Below the pieces are notes generated by a model, which made no database searches, had not been told where the DNA came from, and saw only the letters and a list, made by a program, of their open reading frames with translations. A program made the translations under genes and the position numbers. Shown here piece after piece: positions 45,029 through 53,701 of a stretch of 64,000 nt of DNA (position 1 is its first letter; each line of letters begins with the position of its first letter). The DNA comes from Bacillota bacterium (GTDB lineage: Bacteria > Bacillota > Clostridia > Lachnospirales > Lachnospiraceae), in the NCBI GenBank assembly GCA_023663285.1, contig JAMPHT010000010.1:18333-82332 (forward strand), read 5' to 3'.

Positions 45029-46021
45029 ATGAAGCTTGTTTTCATGGGTACGCCCGACTTTGCGGCGGGCGCATTGCGGGCGCTGATAGCGGCGGGACAT
45101 GAGATCGCCGCGGTGGTGACTCAGCCGGACAAGGCGAAGGGCAGGAGCAGGGAGCCGGTCCCTTCCCCTGTAAAGGTCTGTGCGCTGGAGCATGATATTC
45201 CGGTTCTGCAGCCTGAGCGGGTGAAAGCGCCAGAGGCGGTGGAGGCGCTTAAAGCGCATCCGGCGGACATTTATATCGTTGCCGCCTACGGACAGATCCT
45301 GTCTCAGGAGATCCTGGATATTCCCAAACATGGCTGTCTGAATATACACGCTTCCCTGCTGCCCAAATACCGGGGGGCCTCCCCTATTCAGCACGTTATC
45401 ATTGACGGGGAAGAGCGGACGGGCGTCACTGTCATGCAGATGGACGCCGGACTGGACACAGGGGATATGCTTTATAAAAAGGAAACGGCCATTGGGCCGG
45501 AGGATACCTATGAGACCCTGCATGACAGGCTCATGGAGCTTGGGGGAGAGGCCATCACGGAGGCGCTTTCACTGCTGGAGCAGGGGAAGCTTACACCGGA
45601 AAAACAGGATGACAGTCAAAGCTGTTACGCGCCGCTGATCGGGAAGAGCATGGGAGAGATCGATTTCTCCAAAACAGCGGCGGAGATCGACAGGCTGATA
45701 CGGGGGATGACGCCCTGGCCCAGCGCCTATACTTATCTTCGAGGCAGGCAGCTGAAGGTCTGGAAGGCGGTCCCGGACGGGGAGCGGGATGTGTCCGGCC
45801 ATAAGCCGGGGGAGATATTGAGTGTGGATAAGGAATCCCTGACGGTGGCAACAGGCAGGGGGACGTTACAGCTGCTGGAGCTTCAGATGGAGGGTAAAAA
45901 GCGGATGAGCGCCCATGACTTTCTGCTGGGTGTGAAGCCGGAACAGGGAGAGATACTGGGGACCGCCGGACGACCGGAGGCAGCGGATATTCCGGCGGCT
46001 GTCCACACCGGCAGGCCGTAG
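45029..46021 (+). CDS. fmt: Methionyl-tRNA formyltransferase
   Basis: 330 residues from the ATG at 45029 (MKLVFMGTPDFA start); an in-frame ATG at 45017 adds four residues. It formylates initiator Met-tRNA using 10-formyl-tetrahydrofolate. Motifs are FMGTPDFAAGAL, VVTQPDKAKGR, NIHASLLPKYRGASPIQ and MDAGLDTGDML. The C-terminal OB-like domain binds tRNA. The last residues run into the 21-bp repeat array. Confidence 0.95.
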   Translation: MKLVFMGTPDFAAGALRALIAAGHEIAAVVTQPDKAKGRSREPVPSPVKVCALEHDIPVLQPERVKAPEAVEALKAHPADIYIVAAYGQILSQEILDIPKHGCLNIHASLLPKYRGASPIQHVIIDGEERTGVTVMQMDAGLDTGDMLYKKETAIGPEDTYETLHDRLMELGGEAITEALSLLEQGKLTPEKQDDSQSCYAPLIGKSMGEIDFSKTAAEIDRLIRGMTPWPSAYTYLRGRQLKVWKAVPDGERDVSGHKPGEILSVDKESLTVATGRGTLQLLELQMEGKKRMSAHDFLLGVKPEQGEILGTAGRPEAADIPAAVHTGRP

Positions 46022-46109
46022 CCGGATATCGACTGATCACAGCCGGATATCTTCCGATTACAGCCGGGTATTGCCCAACCACAGTCGGGCATCGCCCGAT
46101 CACAGCGGG
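46018..46109 (+). repeat. 21-bp tandem repeat array after fmt
   Basis: Four 21-base copies (46018, 46039, 46060, 46081) with consensus ACAGCCGGRTATC plus about 8 variable bases, and a partial fifth. The first two copies contain GATATC. The array starts at the fmt stop codon and ends just before the ribosome-binding site of the zinc peptidase gene. Confidence 0.88.
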
Positions 46110-46129
46110 CGGGAAAGGAGATCAATATT

Positions 46130-46828
46130 ATGCCATATTATTACTATGATTTCACTTATATTCTTGTCATTATCGGCATGGTGCTCTGTCTGGGCGCCAG
46201 CTTCCGAGTGAACAGCGTTATGAAAAAGTATGCTAAGATCGGAAACTCCACCGGAATGACCGGCGAGGAGGCGGCAAGGCAGATACTGAACAACGAGGGA
46301 CTGTACAATGTGCAGATCGAGTGTCTGCAGTCGGAGGACGGAGACCATTACGATCCCAGGACCAATACTGTGCGGCTGTCTTATAATAATTATAACGGGG
46401 CCACCGTCACTGCCGTGGGAGTGGCGGCCCATGAGTGCGGCCATGCCATCCAGCACGCCAAGGGATATTCCCCGCTGAATTTCCGGTCGGCGCTGGTCCC
46501 GGTGGTGAATATCGGCAGTAAGCTGGGAATGCCTCTTATCATACTGGGCATTATTTTGAGCTGGAACAACGTGCTGATCCAGATCGGCATCTGGGCGTTC
46601 TCGCTGTCGGTCCTGTTTCAGCTGGTGACCCTTCCGGTGGAGTTCAACGCATCCGCCAGAGCCATTGCAAAGATCGACCAGTACGGCCTGGTGAGCGCAG
46701 AGGAGAACAGGGGCTGCAAAAAGGTGCTGAGTGCGGCGGCCATGACTTATGTGGCGGCAGCGGCCTCCTCCATCCTCCAGCTGCTTAGGCTGATCCTGCT
46801 GTTCGGCAACAACAGAAGGAGAGACTGA
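46130..46828 (+). CDS. Neutral zinc metallopeptidase, YugP-like
   Basis: 232 residues with AAGGAG upstream. The zinc site is AAHECGHAIQHAKGY (HExxH form HECGH). Hydrophobic segments lie at the N-terminus (YILVIIGMVLCLGASF), in the middle (about 135-175) and at the C-terminus, so it is membrane-bound. The family (COG2738) is widespread in Firmicutes and its substrate is unknown. It is inserted between fmt and rsmB, which are adjacent in Bacillus. Confidence 0.9.
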   Translation: MPYYYYDFTYILVIIGMVLCLGASFRVNSVMKKYAKIGNSTGMTGEEAARQILNNEGLYNVQIECLQSEDGDHYDPRTNTVRLSYNNYNGATVTAVGVAAHECGHAIQHAKGYSPLNFRSALVPVVNIGSKLGMPLIILGIILSWNNVLIQIGIWAFSLSVLFQLVTLPVEFNASARAIAKIDQYGLVSAEENRGCKKVLSAAAMTYVAAAASSILQLLRLILLFGNNRRRD

Positions 46829-46830
46829 CG

Positions 46831-48267
46831 GTGGCTGAGAAGCAGAAAAGGGGCACGGAGAGGGCTGCGGGCGGAGCCGGCAGGGAGATCGCATTGGAGA
46901 TCCTGCTTACCCTGGAGCGGGAGAAGCAGTATGCCAATCGTCTGATCAAGGCTGCGCTGGACAAGTATGATTATTTTGACAGCCGGGATAAGGCATTTAT
47001 CAAGAGAGTGACGGAGGGGACCCTGGAGAGGCAGCAGGAGCTGGATCATTATCTGGACGCCTTTTCTTCCCTTCCGGTGAAAAAGATGAAGCCCTTTATC
47101 AGGTGCCTTCTGCGCATGAGCGTCTATCAGATATTGTACATGGAAGCCGTGCCGGACAGCGCGGTGTGCAACGAAGCCTGCAAGCTGGCGGCAAAACACA
47201 GCTTTGGTTCTCTCAAGGGCTTTGTCAACGGCGTCCTGCGGAGCATATCCAGGAATAAAGGGAATCTGCCGCTGCCGGAGGAGAGCGCAGAGCCGATAAA
47301 GTATCTGGCGGTGAAATATTCCGTGCCGGAATGGCTGGTGCAGTTCTGGCTGGAGGAATACGGCGGGGAGATCACAAGGACGATGCTGGCGGGGCTAAAG
47401 GAGATCCATCCCGTCTCCCTGCGGTTCAGTGAAAGGCTTTCCCCGGAGGAGATCAGGCAGCTTTCAGAAGAGATCGCGGACAGGGGGGCAGTCCTAAGGG
47501 AGAGCCCCTATCTGTCCCGTGTCAGGCTGCTGGAGCATGGAGACGGAATCGTGGGACTGCCGGGATTTGCCGAGGGAAAGTGGACAGTGCAGGATGTGAG
47601 CTCCGCCCTGGCGGTGGAGCTGGCGGGAATCAGGGAGACGGATCTTGTGATGGATGTCTGCGCCGCGCCCGGAGGCAAAAGCATTTTTGCGGCGGAGAAG
47701 GCAATGAAGGTGCTGAGCCGGGATGTGTCGGAGGAAAAAACAGGTCTGATCCGGGAAAATATTGCCCGTATGGGATCGAAAAATATTGAAGTCCGGACCT
47801 GGGACGCCACCTGCCTTGACCGGGCGTATGAGGGCAAAGCGGATGTGGTGCTGCTGGATGTGCCCTGCTCCGGGCTGGGAGTCATGGGCAGGAAGCGGGA
47901 CATAGGGCGTCATGCCAGCAGAGAGGGCATGGAGAGTCTGAGCGCATTACAGCGGGAGATCGTCCGGGTGTGCAGCAGATATGTAAAGCCCGGAGGAACG
48001 CTGCTCTACAGCACTTGTACCATAGATCCGGCGGAAAATGAGGAAATGGTCCGGTTTCTGGCGGAAGAGCTGGGAATGGAGCCTCTGTCGCTGGAGGAGA
48101 GCCTGCCGGAGCTGCTTTTGCAGCAGAAGAGAGCCACGGAAGCTCTGCGGGAGAAAGAGGGAAAGGATCACGGCCTGACGGCTGCGGAGCGCAGGGCGTG
48201 TATCCAGCTTCTGCCCGGATATATGGAGGCGGACGGCTTCTTTATCGCAAGGTTTAAGCGGAAGTGA
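46831..48267 (+). CDS. rsmB: 16S rRNA m5C967 methyltransferase RsmB
   Basis: 478 residues from a GTG 2 bp after the peptidase stop. The N-terminal NusB-like RNA-binding domain (about 15-155) is followed by the methyltransferase: QDVSSALAV, AdoMet loop DVCAAPGGKSIFAAE, VPCSGLGVMGRK and STCTIDPAENEEMV. Both cysteines of the two-Cys mechanism are present. Confidence 0.94.
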   Translation: MAEKQKRGTERAAGGAGREIALEILLTLEREKQYANRLIKAALDKYDYFDSRDKAFIKRVTEGTLERQQELDHYLDAFSSLPVKKMKPFIRCLLRMSVYQILYMEAVPDSAVCNEACKLAAKHSFGSLKGFVNGVLRSISRNKGNLPLPEESAEPIKYLAVKYSVPEWLVQFWLEEYGGEITRTMLAGLKEIHPVSLRFSERLSPEEIRQLSEEIADRGAVLRESPYLSRVRLLEHGDGIVGLPGFAEGKWTVQDVSSALAVELAGIRETDLVMDVCAAPGGKSIFAAEKAMKVLSRDVSEEKTGLIRENIARMGSKNIEVRTWDATCLDRAYEGKADVVLLDVPCSGLGVMGRKRDIGRHASREGMESLSALQREIVRVCSRYVKPGGTLLYSTCTIDPAENEEMVRFLAEELGMEPLSLEESLPELLLQQKRATEALREKEGKDHGLTAAERRACIQLLPGYMEADGFFIARFKRK

Positions 48268-48369
48268 GGCGGGCAGTCGGAGAACCCGGCCTTCATCCGC
48301 CGAAGAGCGTCTTTGAGGTTTTGACAGGTAAAACACAAAGAGCATCAGGATATGGAGCGTCATAGGAAT

Positions 48370-49419
48370 ATGGAAGAAAAGAAGGATATCAAATCCATGA
48401 CATTGCCGGTGCTGACGGAGGAACTGACGGCAATGGAGGAGAAGCCCTTTCGGGCGAAACAGCTGTATCAGTGGATGCATGAAAAGCTGGCGGGGGGCTT
48501 TGAGGAGATGACCAACCTTCCCGCCCGCCTGCGGGGGCAGTGTGCTTTGAAGTATATTTACACACTGCCGGAGGTGGTGCAGATACAGGAGTCAAAGCTC
48601 GACGGAACCAAAAAGTTCCTGTTCCGCTTAGATGACGGCAATGTGGTGGAGAGCGTGTGGATGAAATATAAGCACGGCAACAGCGTCTGCATTTCCTCAC
48701 AGGTGGGCTGCCGGATGGGATGCAGCTTCTGCGCCTCTACCCTGGGGGGCCTGGAGCGCAGTCTGCTGCCCTCGGAAATGCTGGAGCAGGTCTACTCCAT
48801 TCAGAGAATAACGGGAGAGCGGGTCTCCAATGTGGTGGTGATGGGTATCGGGGAGCCATTGGATAATTATGAGAATCTGCTGACTTTTCTGAAAATATTG
48901 ACGGATGAGAACGGCCTCCATATCAGCCAGAGGAGCGTGACGGTGTCCACCTGCGGCATTGTGCCCCGCATGAGACAGCTGGCGGACGAGAAGCTGCAGA
49001 TCACCCTGGCACTGTCTCTCCACGGGACCACAGACGAGAAGCGGCGAAGGCTGATGCCAATAGCGAACAAGTACAGCATAGACCAGCTGATGGACGCCTG
49101 CGCCTATTATTTCAAACAGACAGGCAGAAGGATCACCTTTGAGTACAGCCTGGTGGGTGGTGTGAACGATTCCGGAGAGGACGCGGAGCAGCTTGCCGCC
49201 CTTGCGGCGCCTCTCGCCTGCCATGTGAATCTGATCCCTGTGAATCCTGTCAGGGAGCGGGGGTATACCGGACCTGCGGGCAGTCAGGTGAGGGCGTTTC
49301 AGAACAGACTTGAAAAAAACAGGGTGAATGTCACGGTCAGAAGGGAGCTGGGCAGGGACATCGACGGAGCCTGCGGGCAGCTGCGGAACCGGTATGGAGA
49401 AACAATAAATAACGCATGA
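48370..49419 (+). CDS. rlmN: Dual-specificity rRNA/tRNA C2-adenine methyltransferase RlmN
   Basis: 349 residues from the ATG at 48370 (MEEKKDIKSMTLPVL start); the ATG at 48352 adds six residues. It is a radical SAM enzyme methylating A2503 of 23S rRNA and A37 of some tRNAs. The iron-sulfur motif is CRMGCSFCAST. GIGEPLDNYEN and SLHGTTDEKRR are family blocks, and the C-terminal Cys region GACGQLR supplies the methylated cysteine. A terminator follows at 49490. Confidence 0.95.
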   Translation: MEEKKDIKSMTLPVLTEELTAMEEKPFRAKQLYQWMHEKLAGGFEEMTNLPARLRGQCALKYIYTLPEVVQIQESKLDGTKKFLFRLDDGNVVESVWMKYKHGNSVCISSQVGCRMGCSFCASTLGGLERSLLPSEMLEQVYSIQRITGERVSNVVVMGIGEPLDNYENLLTFLKILTDENGLHISQRSVTVSTCGIVPRMRQLADEKLQITLALSLHGTTDEKRRRLMPIANKYSIDQLMDACAYYFKQTGRRITFEYSLVGGVNDSGEDAEQLAALAAPLACHVNLIPVNPVRERGYTGPAGSQVRAFQNRLEKNRVNVTVRRELGRDIDGACGQLRNRYGETINNA

Positions 49420-49489
49420 TATTTTGCTGCGAACTGCGATTATTACGTAAAGATACAGATATAATATATTAAACAGGACAAAGAACACA

Positions 49490-49525
49490 GGCAGGCGTCA
49501 TGTTGTGGCTTGCCCTTTTCTTTTT
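49490..49525 (+). terminator. Terminator after rlmN
   Basis: Seven-pair stem (one G-U) GGCAGGC / GCTTGCC with an 11-base loop and the tail CTTTTCTTTTT. It lies between rlmN and the phosphatase gene. Confidence 0.7.
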
Positions 49526-49590
49526 AGTATGCTAAAATACTTTAATGGTAAGATTTAGAAAAGAAATCGAACTTTGGAGGAAACTAAAGC

Positions 49591-50322
49591 GTGATCAAGA
49601 CGTTTTCTGTAACCAATATCGGCAGAAGGAGAAAACTGAATCAGGATTTTGTATATACCTCTGAGAAGCCGGTGGGACATCTGCCGAATCTGTTCATTGT
49701 GGCGGACGGTATGGGAGGCCATAATGCGGGGGACTATGCCTCAAAGCTGGCCGTTGAAACTATGGTGGAGGAAATAGCTTTGTCTGCGGAGTATGAGCCG
49801 GAGGCTGTCCTGCGGATGGCTGTGGAGAAAGCGAACGCCATGGTAAACGGAAGCGCCAAAAAGGCGCCGGAGCTTGAGGGAATGGGAACTACGGTGGTTG
49901 CGGCAAGCTGTGAGGGCAGAAGCCTTTCCGTGGCAAATGTGGGAGACAGCAGGCTGTATGTAGTGAGCGGCCATGAGATCAGGCAGATCACCAGAGATCA
50001 CTCCTGGGTGGAGGATATGGTCAGAAGCGGCGGAATGGACAGGGAAGAGGCCAGGAACCATCCGGATAAAAATGTGATCACCAGGGCAGTGGGTGCGGAG
50101 GACACTGTAAAGACAGACTTTTTCAGTGTAACGCTGGGCGAGGGAGATATGGTCCTCATGTGTACGGACGGGCTGACTAATATGCTGAGCGACGAGGAGA
50201 TCCGTATGGTACTGGACGGCGCCAGGGATATTGTGGAGAAGGCGGAGGAGCTTGTGCGCAGAGCCAATGAGAACGGCGGCAGAGATAACATCAGTGTGAT
50301 ATTGATTGAACCCGGCCGGTGA
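49591..50322 (+). CDS. prpC: PP2C-family Ser/Thr protein phosphatase
   Basis: 243 residues from a GTG with GGAGG upstream. Metal-binding blocks of the bacterial PP2C family are TNIGRRRKLNQDF, FIVADGMGGHNAG, VANVGDSRLYVV, TRDHSWVEDMV, LMCTDGLTN and GGRDNISVIL. It reverses phosphorylation by the PASTA kinase encoded next. The pair controls growth and wall synthesis in Firmicutes. Confidence 0.95.
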   Translation: MIKTFSVTNIGRRRKLNQDFVYTSEKPVGHLPNLFIVADGMGGHNAGDYASKLAVETMVEEIALSAEYEPEAVLRMAVEKANAMVNGSAKKAPELEGMGTTVVAASCEGRSLSVANVGDSRLYVVSGHEIRQITRDHSWVEDMVRSGGMDREEARNHPDKNVITRAVGAEDTVKTDFFSVTLGEGDMVLMCTDGLTNMLSDEEIRMVLDGARDIVEKAEELVRRANENGGRDNISVILIEPGR

Positions 50323-50380
50323 GGAGATTCGGACCGGGAGCGGCAGCCGCCCGGACAGGATGGTTGAATGGAGAGCATAT

Positions 50381-52582
50381 ATGGTTAAAATCGGAATGAT
50401 GATAGGCGACCGGTACGAGATACTGGAAAAGATCGGAACCGGCGGTATGTCAGATGTATATAAAGCAAAGTGCCATAAGCTGAACCGCTTTGTGGCAGTG
50501 AAGGTCTTAAAGCAGGAATTCAGCGAAAACGCAAATTTCGTTTCAAAATTCCGCATCGAGGCCCAGGCAGCAGCAGGGCTGATGCACCCTAATATAGTCA
50601 ACGTATACGACGTGGGGGAAGAAAACGGTATTTATTATATTGTGATGGAGCTTGTGGAGGGGATCACCCTCAAAAAATATATTGAAAAAAAGGCGAGACT
50701 GTCCTACAAGGAGGCGGTCAGCATTGCTATACAGGTGGGCATGGGGATCGAAGCCGCCCACAACAATCATATCATTCACCGGGACATCAAGCCCCAGAAT
50801 ATCATTATTTCCAGGGACGGCAAGGTGAAGGTGACGGACTTCGGCATTGCGAAGGCGGCCACCAGCAATACCATCACCTCCAATGTCATGGGTTCTGTGC
50901 ATTATACCTCGCCGGAGCAGGCCAGAGGCGGTTACAGCGATGAAAAGAGCGATATTTATTCCTTAGGCATCACCATGTTTGAGATGCTTACGGGGAGAGT
51001 GCCCTTCAACGGTGAGACGACGGTTGCCATCGCCATAAAGCATATCCAGGAGGAGCTGCCTTCCCCCAAGGATTTTGTGCCGGAGATCCCCGGCGTGGTG
51101 GAAAGCATTGTGCTGAAGTGCTGTCAGAAGTCTCCGGACCGCAGGTATCAGAGCGCTCAGGAGCTGATTGCGGATCTGAAGCAGTCGCTGATGAATCCCG
51201 ACGAGGATTTTGTGGTGCAGAATGATGTGGAGATGGACGGGGACACCCGGATGATCACCGAGAGCGAAGTGGAGCAGATCAAGAGGCGGACCGCTTATCA
51301 GGAGGAGTATCCGGAACGGGAAGAGATGATGCGCCTTCGCTCCGACACGGAGGCTATGTATGAAAATGAGGAGGAGCCGGAGGACGGGGATGATTACGAC
51401 TATAACCCAAGGATGGAGAGGGTGACCACTATCCTGGCCGTGGTGGCGGGGATCGTTATTTGTATCATTCTGATCATCCTGGTGATAAATGTCATAAACG
51501 GGATCGGCGCAGGCTCCGGAGATCGCGACCGGGGCGAAGGACCTATCCGGACGGAGGAAGCCTCCGGTGAGAGCTCCGGCGGGGAAAGCACCCAGGAGCC
51601 TGCATCGGAGGAAACGACCTATGTACCGATGCCAAACGTCAGGGGAAAGACCGTGGAGGAGGCAAGAAACGAGCTGAAAGCCTTGGGTCTGGAGTCCCAG
51701 GTGGATTATGAGGAGTCTGATACTCTGGAAGCGGGAACCGTTATCGGCGCGGAATTTCAGGGAAGTCTTGTGAAGGAAGGTACGGACATACCGGTGGGAA
51801 GCACCGTGATCCTGACGGCCAGCGCCGGCCCCAGGGGGGATGTGGTGCCCTCGGTTGTGGGGCGGACTTATGATAATGCATATAATATACTGCTGGACGG
51901 AGGCTTTACGGTGACGAAGCTGGAAGCTTATTCCGACACGGTGGAGGCGGGCATTGTGGCTATGCAGTCCCCTGCGGCGGACAGCAAGGTGGCAAAGGGC
52001 AGCGAGATCGTCCTGACGGTGAGCCTGGGTAAGGAGAGCATAAAGACAAAGGTGCCAAAGCTGCTGGGGCTTACAGAGATGGATGGGATCGTGGTGGCTA
52101 ACGAGGCAAAGCTGCAGGTGGGAACGGTGAGCTATGAATACAATACTGCCTATGGGGAGGGCTTGATCTGTTATCAAAGCTATTCCCAGGATCTGGAGGT
52201 AGATCAGGGAACGATTATCCAGATCACGGTGAGCCGGGGACCGGAGCCTACCCCGGAGCCATCGCCCACGCTTTACAGGTGCAATGCAGGTATTGCTGCG
52301 CCTACACTGGAAGAAGCGCCGGACTATGTCACCGGATCCACTGTGACTCTGAAGTTGGTTGCGGATGACGGGGTGGTGATCCTGGAGACAAGGACATCCA
52401 GCTTCCCCTATTCTACAAACCACAATAACCTGACCTCATCTGCCGGAACGCTCACCGTGACCTACACGGTGACCACGCAACCTGAGTTTGATACGGATGA
52501 GAACGGTAACCAGGTGGAGGTAAAGCCTGGGACTACAGAGGAAAAATCCTTTACCAGAAGGATAGAATTTACGCCGCAATAG
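50381..52582 (+). CDS. prkC: PASTA-domain Ser/Thr protein kinase (PrkC/Stk1)
   Basis: 733 residues from the ATG at 50381 (GGAGA upstream). The cytoplasmic kinase domain (about 10-275) has GTGGMSDVYKA, catalytic HRDIKPQNIII and DFGIAKA. A charged juxtamembrane region, one membrane helix (about 372-394) and a Ser/Glu-rich linker follow. Three external PASTA repeats (about 430-640) bind peptidoglycan fragments. A C-terminal Cys-containing domain of about 100 residues after a Pro-rich linker is extra to the PASTA repeats and unassigned. The next gene, rsgA, starts 10 bp on. Confidence 0.95.
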   Translation: MVKIGMMIGDRYEILEKIGTGGMSDVYKAKCHKLNRFVAVKVLKQEFSENANFVSKFRIEAQAAAGLMHPNIVNVYDVGEENGIYYIVMELVEGITLKKYIEKKARLSYKEAVSIAIQVGMGIEAAHNNHIIHRDIKPQNIIISRDGKVKVTDFGIAKAATSNTITSNVMGSVHYTSPEQARGGYSDEKSDIYSLGITMFEMLTGRVPFNGETTVAIAIKHIQEELPSPKDFVPEIPGVVESIVLKCCQKSPDRRYQSAQELIADLKQSLMNPDEDFVVQNDVEMDGDTRMITESEVEQIKRRTAYQEEYPEREEMMRLRSDTEAMYENEEEPEDGDDYDYNPRMERVTTILAVVAGIVICIILIILVINVINGIGAGSGDRDRGEGPIRTEEASGESSGGESTQEPASEETTYVPMPNVRGKTVEEARNELKALGLESQVDYEESDTLEAGTVIGAEFQGSLVKEGTDIPVGSTVILTASAGPRGDVVPSVVGRTYDNAYNILLDGGFTVTKLEAYSDTVEAGIVAMQSPAADSKVAKGSEIVLTVSLGKESIKTKVPKLLGLTEMDGIVVANEAKLQVGTVSYEYNTAYGEGLICYQSYSQDLEVDQGTIIQITVSRGPEPTPEPSPTLYRCNAGIAAPTLEEAPDYVTGSTVTLKLVADDGVVILETRTSSFPYSTNHNNLTSSAGTLTVTYTVTTQPEFDTDENGNQVEVKPGTTEEKSFTRRIEFTPQ

Positions 52583-52592
52583 GACGGGAAAT

Positions 52593-53483
52593 ATGCAGGG
52601 AAAGATCATAAAAGGTATTGCGGGATTCTACTATGTACACTGCCGGGAAGGGGCGGGAGGATCCGAAACTTATGAATGTAAGGCAAGGGGCATATTCCGA
52701 AAGGATAACCGGAAGCCGCTGGTAGGGGATGATGTGGAGTTGGATGTGCTGGATAAGGAGAAGGCGCTGGGAAATATCAGGGAGCTGCTTCCCAGGCGCA
52801 GCGAGTTGATCCGCCCGGCGGTGGCCAATGTGGATCAGGCGTTGGTCATATTTTCCATCGTGAAGCCAAAGCCGAATTTTAATCTGCTGGACAGATTCCT
52901 GATCATGATGGAACAGCAGAAGGTGCTCTGCATCATCTGCTTTAACAAACAGGATATAGACATGGAAAACGAGGGCGCGGCATATCGGGAGATCTATGAA
53001 AGCTGCGGTTACCGGACATTGTGCGTCAGCGCTGAGCAGGGTACGGGGATGCAGGAGCTGAAAGAGCTTCTGGCGGGGAAAACTACCACGGTAGCAGGCC
53101 CCAGCGGCGTGGGCAAATCCTCTCTGGTGAACCGGCTTCAGTCGGGGACCGTCATGGAGACGGGACAGATCAGTGAAAGGATCGAGAGAGGGAAGCATAC
53201 CACCAGGCATTCCGAGCTGATCGCCATGGGAGAGGACGCCTATATTCTGGATACGCCGGGATTCAGTTCCTTAAGCCTGTTTGACCTGGAGAAAGAGCAG
53301 CTTGCCGGGTATTATCCGGAATTTGGGGAATATGAGAAATATTGCAGATTCGGAGGCTGCTCCCATGTGGCGGAAAGAGAATGCGGCGTCCGGGAGGCGG
53401 TGGAGCAGGGAAAAATCAGCAGGCTGCGGTATGGAAACTATTGCCTGCTGTACGGGGAACTGAAGGACAGGAAGAGATTTTGA
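52593..53483 (+). CDS. rsgA: Ribosome small-subunit GTPase RsgA
   Basis: 296 residues. It is a circularly permuted GTPase that assists 30S maturation. An N-terminal OB domain precedes the G4 motif FNKQD, P-loop GPSGVGKSS, the G2/G3 stretch TTRHSELI and LDTPGFSS, and the zinc site CRFGGCSH with HVAERECGV. The prpC-prkC-rsgA order is that of Bacillus. Confidence 0.96.
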   Translation: MQGKIIKGIAGFYYVHCREGAGGSETYECKARGIFRKDNRKPLVGDDVELDVLDKEKALGNIRELLPRRSELIRPAVANVDQALVIFSIVKPKPNFNLLDRFLIMMEQQKVLCIICFNKQDIDMENEGAAYREIYESCGYRTLCVSAEQGTGMQELKELLAGKTTTVAGPSGVGKSSLVNRLQSGTVMETGQISERIERGKHTTRHSELIAMGEDAYILDTPGFSSLSLFDLEKEQLAGYYPEFGEYEKYCRFGGCSHVAERECGVREAVEQGKISRLRYGNYCLLYGELKDRKRF

Positions 53484-53556
53484 GGCAGATGGTAAGCGAG
53501 ACGGCAGGACCCTTTGGGGTGGAAAGAAGCGGCCGACGCTTCGGTGATGTGATTTT

Positions 53557-53586
53557 GGGGCAGCTTTAAAAGGCTGCCCCGTTTTT
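53557..53586 (+). terminator. Terminator of the priA-rsgA region
   Basis: Perfect 8-bp GC-rich stem GGGGCAGC / GCTGCCCC, 8-base loop, then GTTTTT. It closes the long forward run of housekeeping genes. Confidence 0.92.
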
Positions 53587-53676
53587 AATGCATGGCCCGT
53601 GCGCCGCTTTATTCCCGCGAGCAAAATGTGTCTTTCAGACACATAGGCCAAGTCATTGACTTTGTGCCGGTGCATA

Positions 53677-53696
53677 AAGCCGACAATGGTTGGCTT
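53677..53696 (-). terminator. Weak hairpin after the Cys-rich gene
   Basis: On the minus strand AAGCCAAC / GTCGGCTT (one G-U pair) with a 4-base loop and only TTTATG after it. It lies 5 bases beyond the stop and could be a terminator for the reverse gene. Confidence 0.4.
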
Positions 53697-53701
53697 ATTG
53701 A

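Noticed and set aside
46018-46109. CRISPR array
   Set aside because: Units are 21 bp with no spacers, and no cas genes are present.
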